A DNA stretch of 64,000 bases from Micrococcales bacterium KH10 (GTDB taxonomy: Bacteria > Actinomycetota > Actinomycetes > Actinomycetales > Cellulomonadaceae): assembly GCA_900188465.1 (NCBI GenBank), contig FZPE01000002.1, positions 439,489-503,488 on the forward strand, read 5' to 3'. Positions 46,035 through 55,799 of the stretch are shown piece by piece. The translations under genes and the position numbers were made by a program. The first letter of the stretch is position 1. Each line of letters begins with the position of its first letter. The notes under the pieces were generated by a model. The model made no database searches, was not told the DNA's origin, and saw only the letters and a list, made by a program, of their open reading frames with translations.

Positions 46035-48134
46035 ATGGCAGATTCCCTGGTTCGTTCGCGTTTCTCTGATCAGTTGACCTCGCGTAGAGGCGCGTGGATC
46101 GTTCTCGGCATCGCGGTGCTCGTGATGGTGGCGCTGTTCGGTGTCTTCGGTGGTGCGCAGGCGCCAGCGCGCACGGGGCAGGCTCCGGTGGGGTCGGAGT
46201 CGATGCTGGTGAGCGAGCTGTTGGAGCAGTTTGCGAATGCGGAGCGTCAGTCAGTGCTCGTGGTGGCTTCTCGTGAGGATGGAGCGGAACTCTCCGACGC
46301 GGATGTACGAGCCCTCACGGGTCTGGTTCCGGTGTTGGATGTGCAGGCGGCAGGAGAGTCGTCGGGGCCGATAATCAGCGATGATGGGCGGGCTGCGGTG
46401 CTTGTCACAGCGATCAACGTCGGTGCGGATAACACTGAGACTGCTCAGGTCATCAAGGAGCTCCGTGGCGAGGTCAGCGCGAATGCCCCGGCCGGGCTGG
46501 CGCTGCAAGTCACGGGTGGTCCGGCGTTCGGTGCGGATGTTGCGGCGGCGTTCGAGGGCGCGGACTTCACATTGCTGCTGGTGACGATCCTGATCGTGGC
46601 GATCCTGCTGATCGTCACCTATCGTTCGCCGGTGCTGTGGCTGATCCCGTTGCTTGTGGTCGCCCTTGCCGACGGGCTCGCCGGACGGGTCACCGCGGCT
46701 GCGGGGTCGTTCTGGAATCTGGAGTTTGATGCGGGGATTGTGAGCGTGCTCGTGTTCGGTGCGGGCACGAACTATGCCCTGTTGCTGATCTCCCGGTATC
46801 GGGAGGAGTTGCAGCGCACCGAGAATGATCGGGTGGCGTTGAGCACGGCGTGGCGCAAGACGGTGCCCGCGATCCTCGCCTCGAACTTCACGGTGGTGCT
46901 CGCACTGCTCACGCTGCTGTTCGCGACCATCCCGATGACACGTGGCCTCGGTGTTCCGGCCGCGCTTGGACTGCTGATCGCGCTGGCCGCGGTGCTGTTC
47001 ATGTTGCCGCCGTTTCTAGCGGTGTGTGGACGCCGCGTGTTCTGGCCCTTTATCCCGCGACCGGGACAAGAAACCAACCAGGGGCGGGCCTGGCGTGTGG
47101 TCGCCTCCCACGTGTCCCAGCGACCGGTGACGAGTCTGCTGGCGGGGCTCGCGTTGCTCGCGGTCATGGCGACCGGACTGTTTGGCACCTCGGTCGGCCT
47201 GGACCAGCTGGAGAAGTTCCGGGTGCAATCGGAGTCCGCGACGGGTTTGGAGACGTTGTCGGCGCACTTCCCGCCGGGTGAGGCGCAGCCGATCTGGATC
47301 ACTGCCGACAGCGAGGCTGCGGGTGCGGTCGTGGCGGCCGCAAGCGAGGTCGAAGGCGTCGTACGCGCCCACCCCGCTGGCAACACAGATGACGGCTTCT
47401 TGACGAAGGTGATGGTGACCAGTGAGTACTCGCCCGGCACGGAACAGAGCCTCACCCAGATCGTTGAACTGCGGCAAGCTGTACATCCGATCGACGGAGC
47501 CAAGGCGCTGGTGGGTGGCGCGGTCGCGACCGAGTTCGACGCGCGAGCAGGCAACGAGCACGACCTCCTGCTGGTAACGCCGTTGGTGCTCGCGGTGAGT
47601 TTCCTGGTGCTGCTGTTCTTGCTGCGCTCGCTGGTCGCGCCGGTGCTGCTGCTCTTGGTGAATCTCGCCAGCGCAGTCGCCGCGATCGGGGCGGGGGCGT
47701 GGCTGAGCCGAGTGCTCTTCGGCCAACAGGCCCTCGACCTCCAGGTGCCCATCCTCGCGTTTCTGTTTCTTGTTGCCCTCGGCATCGACTACACGATCTT
47801 CCTCGTCCATCGGGCACGCATCGAGGCCACGCGGCTGGGGACGCGTGCGGGTATGGTCGAGGCCGTCGCGCACACCGGAAGCGTCATCACGAGCGCCGGC
47901 ATCGTGCTCGCCGCAGTGTTCGCTGCGCTCGGCGTGCTGCCGCTGGTCACCCTCGGACAGCTCGGCCTGATCGTCGGCATCGGCGTACTGGTGGACACCG
48001 TCGTAGTGCGCACCGTGATCGTGCCCGCGATCTTCAGCCTCACCGGTGACCGCATCTGGTGGCCAGGAAAACTACATGCCCGCCAGGGAGAATCGACCCA
48101 TGAGTCTGGTACACCTGCCATTCACGTCCACTGA
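46035..48134 (+). CDS. MMPL/RND-family membrane transporter
   Basis: A 699-residue membrane protein with two halves of about six membrane segments each. Family motifs include FGAGTNYALLLISRYREELQR in the first half and LGIDYTIFLVHRARIEATRLG in the second; each carries the proton-relay Asp/Tyr region of MmpL proteins. Two extracytoplasmic domains follow the first helix of each half. The start ATG at 46035 (MADSLVRSRF) follows GGAG; the frame is open to 45918 but inside the tRNA terminator region. It overlaps the histidine kinase gene by 35 bp, so the three genes form an operon. Substrate unknown; MMPL proteins often export lipids or confer resistance to membrane-active agents. Confidence 0.85.
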   Translation: MADSLVRSRFSDQLTSRRGAWIVLGIAVLVMVALFGVFGGAQAPARTGQAPVGSESMLVSELLEQFANAERQSVLVVASREDGAELSDADVRALTGLVPVLDVQAAGESSGPIISDDGRAAVLVTAINVGADNTETAQVIKELRGEVSANAPAGLALQVTGGPAFGADVAAAFEGADFTLLLVTILIVAILLIVTYRSPVLWLIPLLVVALADGLAGRVTAAAGSFWNLEFDAGIVSVLVFGAGTNYALLLISRYREELQRTENDRVALSTAWRKTVPAILASNFTVVLALLTLLFATIPMTRGLGVPAALGLLIALAAVLFMLPPFLAVCGRRVFWPFIPRPGQETNQGRAWRVVASHVSQRPVTSLLAGLALLAVMATGLFGTSVGLDQLEKFRVQSESATGLETLSAHFPPGEAQPIWITADSEAAGAVVAAASEVEGVVRAHPAGNTDDGFLTKVMVTSEYSPGTEQSLTQIVELRQAVHPIDGAKALVGGAVATEFDARAGNEHDLLLVTPLVLAVSFLVLLFLLRSLVAPVLLLLVNLASAVAAIGAGAWLSRVLFGQQALDLQVPILAFLFLVALGIDYTIFLVHRARIEATRLGTRAGMVEAVAHTGSVITSAGIVLAAVFAALGVLPLVTLGQLGLIVGIGVLVDTVVVRTVIVPAIFSLTGDRIWWPGKLHARQGESTHESGTPAIHVH

Positions 48135-49383
48135 CCCGCTCAGCCCGGCCGTCGCGGGGACGACGGTGCGAGCGATGGAGATCGGTCAGCACCTCATGGC
48201 GGTCGTACTGACCGCGATCGGGGTCATCCGCGGTATCGGTGACGGAGTGGGGATGCCCGCGGCGATTATCTCCGGTGTCGCGATCCTCGCCTGGCACACT
48301 TGCGGCACGATCCTGCCGTCGAAGACTCGGTCACGCAACCTGGCGGTGTGGTGGCTGCTCGGGTTCGCCGCGATCTGGATCGCCGCCGTAGCGGTCTGCG
48401 CCGAGTTCGTCTGGCTCGCGTTCCTGCTCTGGCTCCTCGCCGGGCACCTCCTGCCGCTTCGTTGGGGGCTGGCGTTCTCGGGCTTCGTGCTCGCGGTCGT
48501 GATCGTCGCCCCGATCGTGCACCACGGCACCACCAGTTACGCCAACATCTTCGGGCCCCTCATCGGCGGCATCTTCGCCTTCGGTATCTCACGCGGCTAC
48601 ATGCAACTCCTCCACGATGCCGCCGAACGCGAACGCCTCGTCACCTCGCTGACCCGAGCCCAGGCCGAGACCGCCGAACTACAGGACGAGCTCGCGCTCG
48701 CCCAACGCCACTCAGGTGCCATCGCCGAACGCACCCGCATCTCCCGCGACATCCACGACACCATCGCCCAGGCGCTCTCCTCAATCCGACTCCTCGCCCA
48801 CGCTGGAGCCGGTGACACCGAGGACCCAGCCGCAGCGTGCACCCTCGAACAGGTCGAGACCCTAGCCAGCGACAGCCTCGCCGACGTACGCCGCATCGTC
48901 GCCGCGCTCGTCCCCGCGGAACTCAAAGACGACGCACTCGCCTCTGCGCTGCAACGCATGCTCGATCGGATCCACGACGAGACCGGGATTGCGGTCGAGC
49001 TGCATGTGGACGACTCGCTGCCGACCCTGCCGACCGAGGTCGAGGTAGCACTCTTGCGCACCGCACAGTCGGCCCTGGCGAACGTGCGCCTCCACGCCAG
49101 CGCGTCTCGTGTCGTCATGAGTCTCATCGATGCCGACGACACCGTGCGGCTCGACCTTATCGACGACGGCACCGGCTTCGACCAGCCGGCATGGGAACAG
49201 GACGTCGATGCCGGATCGAGCTACGGGCTGCGCTTCATGCGAGCCCGCCTGCGTGAACTCGGCGGCGGGCTCGACATCGAGAGCACCCCCGGTGAGGGCA
49301 CCGCGCTCTCCATCCACCTCCCAATCCGTCCGGGCCAAGCTTCGGTCACCGTTGCCGATCCCACTACTCAGGAGATGCCATGA
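48100..49383 (+). CDS. Histidine kinase, LiaS/NarL-partner type
   Basis: A 427-residue sensor kinase with four or five N-terminal membrane segments (LMAVVLTAIGVIRGI; AAIISGVAILAWHTC; LLGFAAIWIAAVAVC; LPLRWGLAFSGFVLAVVI) and very short outside loops, so it likely senses events in the membrane. After a coiled coil come the HisKA_3 box (SRDIHDTIAQALSSIRLL) with the phosphohistidine, and an HATPase domain with LRTAQSALANVRLHA and DDGTGF. I chose the ATG at 48100 because CAGGGAG lies at the right distance; two earlier in-frame starts are less likely. It partners with the next gene (ATGA overlap). Confidence 0.85.
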   Translation: MSLVHLPFTSTDPLSPAVAGTTVRAMEIGQHLMAVVLTAIGVIRGIGDGVGMPAAIISGVAILAWHTCGTILPSKTRSRNLAVWWLLGFAAIWIAAVAVCAEFVWLAFLLWLLAGHLLPLRWGLAFSGFVLAVVIVAPIVHHGTTSYANIFGPLIGGIFAFGISRGYMQLLHDAAERERLVTSLTRAQAETAELQDELALAQRHSGAIAERTRISRDIHDTIAQALSSIRLLAHAGAGDTEDPAAACTLEQVETLASDSLADVRRIVAALVPAELKDDALASALQRMLDRIHDETGIAVELHVDDSLPTLPTEVEVALLRTAQSALANVRLHASASRVVMSLIDADDTVRLDLIDDGTGFDQPAWEQDVDAGSSYGLRFMRARLRELGGGLDIESTPGEGTALSIHLPIRPGQASVTVADPTTQEMP

Positions 49384-50000
49384 TCACCACCGTGCTCCTG
49401 GTCGATGATCACCCGGTCGTGCGCAGCGGACTGCGCGCTGTGCTCGGCTCGGCCGATGCCGTGCAGATCGTCGGGGAGGCTGCCACCGGCGAAGAGGCAC
49501 TGACGCTCGCCGCACACCTGCACCCCGATGTGGTGCTCTGCGATTTGCGCCTCGGCAACGGCATCGATGGCATCCAGACCACGACCGCGCTGCGCGCGCT
49601 CGACCCCGCCCCTGCGGTGCTCATCTTGACCACCTTCGATCGCGACGCTGAAATCCTCGGAGCAATTGAAGCAGGCGCAGCGGGCTACCTTCTCAAAGAA
49701 GTCGACCCCGAGGTCATCATCGACGGCATCCAGCGCGCTGCCGCAGGCGACACAGTACTCACCCCCGATCTCGCCTCCCGCGTCCTCAAGGGCATGCGCA
49801 GTCCGCTCCCGAAACTCACCGATCGAGAAATCGACGTGCTCCGACTTCTTGCGACCGGATCGGCAAACAAAGAAATCGCCCGCACCCTCTTCGTCACTGA
49901 GGCCACCGTCAAGAGCCACCTCGTCCACATCTTCACCAAGCTCGGCGTTGACAGTCGCTCCCGCGCGATCCACGTCGCCCAGGAGACCGGTCTGATCTGA
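49380..50000 (+). CDS. Response regulator, NarL/LiaR family
   Basis: A 206-residue transcription factor. The receiver domain has the acidic pair in LLVDDHPVV, the phosphoaspartate in VVLCDLRLGNG, and TTF and LLKEVD as switch residues. The DNA-binding domain is a LuxR-type HTH (LTDREIDVLRLLATGSANKEIA, quoted partly, then TEATVKSHLVHIFTKLGV). It overlaps the kinase gene by four bases. With the MMPL gene at the front of the operon, a positive autoregulatory response to envelope stress is plausible. Confidence 0.88.
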   Translation: MITTVLLVDDHPVVRSGLRAVLGSADAVQIVGEAATGEEALTLAAHLHPDVVLCDLRLGNGIDGIQTTTALRALDPAPAVLILTTFDRDAEILGAIEAGAAGYLLKEVDPEVIIDGIQRAAAGDTVLTPDLASRVLKGMRSPLPKLTDREIDVLRLLATGSANKEIARTLFVTEATVKSHLVHIFTKLGVDSRSRAIHVAQETGLI

Positions 50001-50181
50001 TCCGACCGGACATTCACCACGCCCTCCACCCTCGTCACTGTGCAGCAGGACCTGTTTGCCGAAGTGACTCCCGATAGGCCGCAAGAGGTGAACGCAGCAA
50101 CCCGGTGACTAGGTAATTACTAACTAATTTTGGCCAGGGAGGCTATCGGCAGCGGGCTGTGGGGTGCGACGATGGCTAAAG

Positions 50182-50199
50182 AACGGCTCGTCAGCCGTT
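50182..50199. repeat. Hairpin in the leader of the Ig-repeat protein
   Basis: AACGGCT and AGCCGTT flank a CGTC loop, 24-41 bases before the ATG at 50223. An AT-rich stretch (TAATTACTAACTAATTTT, 50113-50131) upstream is a likely promoter region but has no clear -35/-10 pair. Confidence 0.45.
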
Positions 50200-50222
50200 A
50201 TGAATTTAAGTTGAGGGGAATC

Positions 50223-53200
50223 ATGGAATCACTACTGAGTTGGCGCAGGCCCGCACGCACTCGAACGGCTAGAGCCAAAAAGAATCGACTCATGGTGTAC
50301 CTGGTGAGCCTTGCGATGATTGCCGCCGCATCACTGGTCGCAACCCCAGCTCACGCTGCGACGGTGATGATCGACGACTTCAGCGGAACCATTCGTGGCA
50401 CTCGTACAGTGGACACCACCGGTCCGGCGACCTTCAACCAGAGCAATGGGCTGGGAATCTTCACAGCCTCCGGATCAGGGAACACCGCTGGCGCGGCCAC
50501 CTTGACCTACACCATGCCGCAGACCGACTTGACTGATTCCGGCAGCAATTCCCAGTTCTTCTTCGAGTTCACCGATATCCATCGCACGAACCGTCCGAAC
50601 GTGTGGGATACCGCGGCGATCATCTCAATTTATGTGACCGGTGGTGGGGTGACCGGTTTTTACAACACTTCAATAGCGAATACCGATGGACCCTTCAACG
50701 TAGTTTTCAACCTCAACTGCGGTACGTCCGGCGGCGCGTGTTTCAGCCCGGTGCCCAACTTCACCGCCGTCACCAAGATCGAGATACGGGTTGCGTATCC
50801 CGGCAACTATGACAGCAGCAACGGCACGCTGACCGCGCAGTTAGAACAGATCAGGACGACGCCTGCCGGCGGTGCGGTGCCTGCCGCCCCCCGGATCACG
50901 GTGGGCGTTCCTCAGGGCAACCCGGTCTATGTACCGGTCGGTGGCACGATCAGTTTCCCGGCCACCAGAACCCTCGGATATGGCGCCTCGTTAGTGAACG
51001 GATTAACGGCGAACGAGGTCTCGGTCACCGGAACTGCCGGCGGCTCCGTCCAGTCCGTGACGAATGGCAATGCGGCGAATCCGACGATCCAAGTCGGCGG
51101 TTTCACCCAAAGCGGCACCGTACAAGTCCACGTCGCAGCCGGTGCGATCGTGGACGACTGGGATCAGACCAGCCCGGCGACAGCCTCGAACTCGGTCACC
51201 ATCACCTTGGTGGCGCCGCCGAGCTGGACCTCCGCAGTCCCCGTTCCAGCCGTCGAGGGTGAGCAGTATTCCCACACCTTCATGGCGGCACCAGCCGGTA
51301 GCGGAACAACATACAGTCTCATCTCGGGCGCGTTACCGACCGGCATGACCCTTTCGTCTGCCGGGGTGCTCTCGGGCACCCCGCAGACCCGTGGTGCCTA
51401 CTCATTCACTGTGCGTGCAACTAACGTGGCCGGGCAGATCGACCAGGCAGTGTCTTTTGAAGTCGATGCACCGGCAGTGTTTACGAGCGGTACCACCGCC
51501 TCATTCGTCGTGGGCCAAGCAGGCTCCTTCACGGTTACCACGTCAGGGCGCCCCGATGCGACGGTGTCCCTGGTGGGACAACTGCCGGCGGGTTTGAACT
51601 TTACCGCCGGGACCGGTGGAACGGCGACGATCAGCGGTGTGCCCACGACCCCCGGCGTGACGGATGTGACATTGAACGCCAGCAACGGTGTGGGCAGCGC
51701 CGCCACCCAGACCCTGTCCATCGTGCGCAATCAGGTACCGGTCATCACCGTTGCCCTCACAGCCACCGTCACGGTGGGAGTGCCCTTCGAATTGCCGATT
51801 ACGACCAGTGGCCACCCCACTGCCACATTGCAGACCAGTGGACTGCCGGCGGGCTTAGCACTCGTCGATAACGGCGATGGAACAGGACAGATCCAAGGAA
51901 CCGCGACGCAATACTCGTCCCAACCGGTCCACATCAGCATTACCGCCACGAACAGCGAAGGTGTCGGAAGCCAGTCTGTGACCTTGACCCTGCGCGGTCC
52001 TGCCGAGATCACCTCACCTGACACGGCCACGGTCACCGTCGGACAGGCAGCGTCCATCACCGTCACGACCGATGGTGTGCCGACCCCAACGATTGACATC
52101 ACCGGCCTACCGACCGGCCTGAACTGGGTGGACAACGAAGACGGTACCGCCACGATCTCTGGCACCCCCACCACGTCCGGCGTCGTGACCGCCACTGTCA
52201 CAGCAACCAACGCGATCGGCGATCCAGCTGTACAACAATTGGTTATCCTCGTCCAGCAAGGCCCCGGCTTCGCTAGCGGCACGGTAGCCGAGTTCACCCG
52301 GGGCACGGCAGGCGGCTTCACGATCAGCACGACGGGATTCCCGGCACCGACGATCATCAATGTCGACGCACTGCCGACCGGACTGAACCTGGGGGCATCT
52401 GAATCAGGACAAGCAATACTCAGCGGCACCCCGAGTGTGCATGGAGTCTTCACCGTGCTCCTGCGTGCCAGTAACGGTGTCGGTACCGCTGCGGAGCAGA
52501 CACTCACGATCATCGTCAATGGCGCTCCTATCGTGCCGACCCCGACGTTCGCCACCGCAACCGTCGGCGATGCGGTTGATGTCGTTGTGAACGCCTCGGG
52601 TTACCCGGTGCCGGAATTGAGCGCCACCGGCCTGCCGGAGGGTCTGACTTTGACGGATAACCTCGACGGCACAGCGCGGATCTCGGGAGTGATCGCCGCG
52701 ACGGAGTCCGGCCCTCACGAGGTCACCATCATCGGCACCAACCAGGTGGGAACCAACTCGGCGACAGCGACCTGGATCGTCAATGAGCCACCATCGTTCA
52801 CCAGTGGGACGGAGGCAACCTTCAACTACGACGTTGGCGGCAGTTTCGCCATCACGACACAGGGGTACCCGGCAGCGGCCATTGATGCTGGTGCCGGACA
52901 ACTGCCGCTCGGTCTCTATGTGATTGACGCCGGGGACGGCACCGCGGTCATCACCGGAACAACGACGGCCTTCGGCACCTATCAGGTCATGTTGTACGCC
53001 ACGAACGGGGTCGGACCGGTTGTTCAGCAGAACATCACTATCACCGTGCAGGGTAAACCGGTGATCGACACACTCGCCCACCGAGTCGTGCAGGTTGGTC
53101 AAGAAGGCTCGTTCCAGATCGGAGCGGCAGGACTTCCGACCGCGACCATCGAGGTAGCCGGTCTTCCAGCGGGACTCTCATACGCGGAGTCGACCCCTGG

Positions 53201-55733
53201 GTACGTGACCATAGTTGGCGTGCCAGCGAGCGGCACCGGCGGTGAATACGAGATTCATATCACTGCGACGAACAGCCTAGGCAGCGACAGCAGTTCATTC
53301 ACGTTGACGGTCAATGAAGCGCCGGTGATCACAAGTGGGGCTTCGGTCACTTGGGCTCAGGGGGACGAGTCCAGCCACACCATCACCACCACTGGATTTC
53401 CGTTACCGACTGTGAGCACCGTAGGGCCGTTGCCCACGGGAATCACCCTGGTCAATGACGCACCGGGCATAGCCCGACTTGGAGGAGTGCCCACCGTCCA
53501 CGGAGAATTCCAGATCGAGATCGAGGTGTCCAACGGAATTGGGTCTGCCGCCACACAGACTGTCGCGGCAACGATCACCGCTCCTGCGGCATTGGCGGCA
53601 ATCACGGACACTACCGCTGAGGTCGGGTCATCGCTGGAGATACCGCTCGTCGTGACGGGGCATCCTCGTCCCGTACTATCAGCCGCGGGGCTGCCGGATG
53701 GACTCGTCCTGAACCAAACGACCGAAACCGCGGTGATCTCCGGAACGCCGGTCAACGGCACCGGCGGTCAACACGAGGTGACGGTCAGCGCGACCAACGA
53801 CCACGGGGACGCTGACCGGTCCTTCACCTTGACCGTCAACGAGTCGCCCGTGATCACCAGTGCGAATACTGCGACGTTGACGCGTGGCGTAGCCGGACAG
53901 GTTGTCGTGACTGCGAGCGGGTACCCAGTGCCCACCGTCGCCGTCGCCGGGACATTGCCGACTTGGTTGACCGCATCCGACCCTGGCACGACGCCGGGCC
54001 GGCTTGAACTGTCTGGAACCCCGGATGCAGATGGACTCGTCACGATCGAGGTCTCCGCAACGAACGGAATCGGGGTCGCGGCGACTCAGACAATCTCGAT
54101 CACCGTGCTCGGCGAACCGGATATCACCGGAACGGTCACCGTGGCCGGCACCGGAACGGCGAACGATGCGCTAGTGGCGACCTCGACTGTGGCATCGTCG
54201 ACGCCGGGAGCCACTATCACGGGTCAGTGGCTTCGCGACGGAGTTGCCATACCGGGCGCTACCAGCGACACCTACACCCCGACTAACGCAGATGCCGGAT
54301 CTTTGATCGGATACGACATCACCGTCACGGCACCGCAATATGTTCCGGCGGTGGTCAGTTCGGACCCGATTGCGATTACCGGGGTGATCACGCTGGCCGA
54401 GCCAGTCATCACCGGTAACCAGGTCGTCGACGAGGTGCTATCGGCCACGGTGTCCAGCGTGGACCCCGCTGATGCAGCAGTCGAGTTCGTCTGGCTACGC
54501 GGTGAGACCGAGGTGGGCACCGGCGACACCTACGCGATCAGTGCTGTCGACCTCGGGGAAGAACTCACGGTCGTCGCTACGGCGACTGCGGAGCACTTTC
54601 ACCAGGAGAGCACGTCGCAACGCACCGGCCCGATAGCCGCCGCGCAGTTCAGTACGCCCGCCAGTGTCGCGATCGAAGGAACCGCGCAAGTGGGCGAGAC
54701 ACTCCTGGCTGTGGTCGGTGATGCCACACCTGCGGCTGAAGCAGTGCGTTACGCCTGGTTCGCCGATGGCATGGCCATCGCTGACGCCACCGACAGCACT
54801 CTCGACCTGGTCAAAGCACACCAGGGCAAAGTCATCAAGGTCGTCGTCACGACCCAGCGAACGGGATACGTTGACGCAGTGTCAACGGCAGTGACCGTCG
54901 CTGCCGTTGTGACCAACGAAGCGCCGAACTTGACGTTGCGGACCTCAGCAGGTGAGTTGCGACGAGGACAGAAGGCGACGCTGCACTGGACCACAGTTGA
55001 TGCCACGTCAGTCATCGCAAGTGGCACATGGGCCGGGCCGCGCGCTGAGACGGGCACGGAAGCGGTGACGCCACGGCATATCGGCTCCAACGTGTACGTG
55101 TTGCGGGCGTCAAACCACATTGGCACGACGACCGCGCAGATCGTCATCAACGTGCGACGCGAAGCCGCGCAGATCACCGTCATCGGCCCGAAGAAGAAGC
55201 GCAAGCCGGGGAAAACGATCACCGTCCGGCTGCGCGGTATGGACGCCGCCGAAGCCTTCACGGTGCTCATCGCGGGCCGAAAAGTTGCCAAGGGCACGGC
55301 CAACGGTCGGGGCAACGCGAAGGTGAGGGCCGTCATCCCGCGCAAAACCAAAGCCGGCAAACAGGTGGCGAAGCGTGCCAAGGTCTCCATCGAAGTACGG
55401 GCATCCCTGCCTGACCGTCGCGGTCAACAGATACTGAAGATCGCGAAGACCCGCAAGGTCGCAGCGTTGCGGGTTCAGGTGCGATCGGCTCAGATACGGG
55501 CCTCTGATCGGCAACGCATCGTCATCACCGGGTTGAAGCCGCGCGAACGCGTCAGCGTCCAGGTACAGGGCGTGCGTGTCTCACCGCGTGGCGCCCGGGC
55601 GAACCGCAATGGTCGGTACCGCCTGACCTTCGGCGTCGGAATCTACTGGGGGACGAAGGTTGTCCGAGTCACCGGGGGCAAACACAAGGGCGCCACCGTG
55701 GTGACCTACGACGTGACGCCGCGGTGGGGGTGA
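50223..55733 (+). CDS. Large secreted Ig-repeat protein with basic C-terminal domain
   Basis: An 1836-residue exported protein. The ATG at 50223 follows GAGGGGA; a long basic start leads to a signal peptide (LVSLAMIAAASLVATPAHA). The first domain (residues 45-220) looks like a beta-sandwich of unknown type. Then come about eleven cadherin/Ig-like modules of about 85 residues of the He_PIG type, each with G-LP-GL and a later I-SGTP motif. Three different beta-modules follow (GQWLRDGVAIPGATS, ...). The last 200 residues are very rich in lysine and arginine (KKKRKPGKTITVRLRG) and there is no LPXTG. The basic domain probably binds cell wall polymers. It may be an adhesin or a scaffold; no enzyme motif is visible. 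Confidence 0.75.
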   Translation: MESLLSWRRPARTRTARAKKNRLMVYLVSLAMIAAASLVATPAHAATVMIDDFSGTIRGTRTVDTTGPATFNQSNGLGIFTASGSGNTAGAATLTYTMPQTDLTDSGSNSQFFFEFTDIHRTNRPNVWDTAAIISIYVTGGGVTGFYNTSIANTDGPFNVVFNLNCGTSGGACFSPVPNFTAVTKIEIRVAYPGNYDSSNGTLTAQLEQIRTTPAGGAVPAAPRITVGVPQGNPVYVPVGGTISFPATRTLGYGASLVNGLTANEVSVTGTAGGSVQSVTNGNAANPTIQVGGFTQSGTVQVHVAAGAIVDDWDQTSPATASNSVTITLVAPPSWTSAVPVPAVEGEQYSHTFMAAPAGSGTTYSLISGALPTGMTLSSAGVLSGTPQTRGAYSFTVRATNVAGQIDQAVSFEVDAPAVFTSGTTASFVVGQAGSFTVTTSGRPDATVSLVGQLPAGLNFTAGTGGTATISGVPTTPGVTDVTLNASNGVGSAATQTLSIVRNQVPVITVALTATVTVGVPFELPITTSGHPTATLQTSGLPAGLALVDNGDGTGQIQGTATQYSSQPVHISITATNSEGVGSQSVTLTLRGPAEITSPDTATVTVGQAASITVTTDGVPTPTIDITGLPTGLNWVDNEDGTATISGTPTTSGVVTATVTATNAIGDPAVQQLVILVQQGPGFASGTVAEFTRGTAGGFTISTTGFPAPTIINVDALPTGLNLGASESGQAILSGTPSVHGVFTVLLRASNGVGTAAEQTLTIIVNGAPIVPTPTFATATVGDAVDVVVNASGYPVPELSATGLPEGLTLTDNLDGTARISGVIAATESGPHEVTIIGTNQVGTNSATATWIVNEPPSFTSGTEATFNYDVGGSFAITTQGYPAAAIDAGAGQLPLGLYVIDAGDGTAVITGTTTAFGTYQVMLYATNGVGPVVQQNITITVQGKPVIDTLAHRVVQVGQEGSFQIGAAGLPTATIEVAGLPAGLSYAESTPGYVTIVGVPASGTGGEYEIHITATNSLGSDSSSFTLTVNEAPVITSGASVTWAQGDESSHTITTTGFPLPTVSTVGPLPTGITLVNDAPGIARLGGVPTVHGEFQIEIEVSNGIGSAATQTVAATITAPAALAAITDTTAEVGSSLEIPLVVTGHPRPVLSAAGLPDGLVLNQTTETAVISGTPVNGTGGQHEVTVSATNDHGDADRSFTLTVNESPVITSANTATLTRGVAGQVVVTASGYPVPTVAVAGTLPTWLTASDPGTTPGRLELSGTPDADGLVTIEVSATNGIGVAATQTISITVLGEPDITGTVTVAGTGTANDALVATSTVASSTPGATITGQWLRDGVAIPGATSDTYTPTNADAGSLIGYDITVTAPQYVPAVVSSDPIAITGVITLAEPVITGNQVVDEVLSATVSSVDPADAAVEFVWLRGETEVGTGDTYAISAVDLGEELTVVATATAEHFHQESTSQRTGPIAAAQFSTPASVAIEGTAQVGETLLAVVGDATPAAEAVRYAWFADGMAIADATDSTLDLVKAHQGKVIKVVVTTQRTGYVDAVSTAVTVAAVVTNEAPNLTLRTSAGELRRGQKATLHWTTVDATSVIASGTWAGPRAETGTEAVTPRHIGSNVYVLRASNHIGTTTAQIVINVRREAAQITVIGPKKKRKPGKTITVRLRGMDAAEAFTVLIAGRKVAKGTANGRGNAKVRAVIPRKTKAGKQVAKRAKVSIEVRASLPDRRGQQILKIAKTRKVAALRVQVRSAQIRASDRQRIVITGLKPRERVSVQVQGVRVSPRGARANRNGRYRLTFGVGIYWGTKVVRVTGGKHKGATVVTYDVTPRWG

Positions 55734-55799
55734 TGTAGTACCGCGACGCTGAGACATCCGCGAGCACCGCAGTGGTCCGCCGCTCAGAGCACGGAACCG

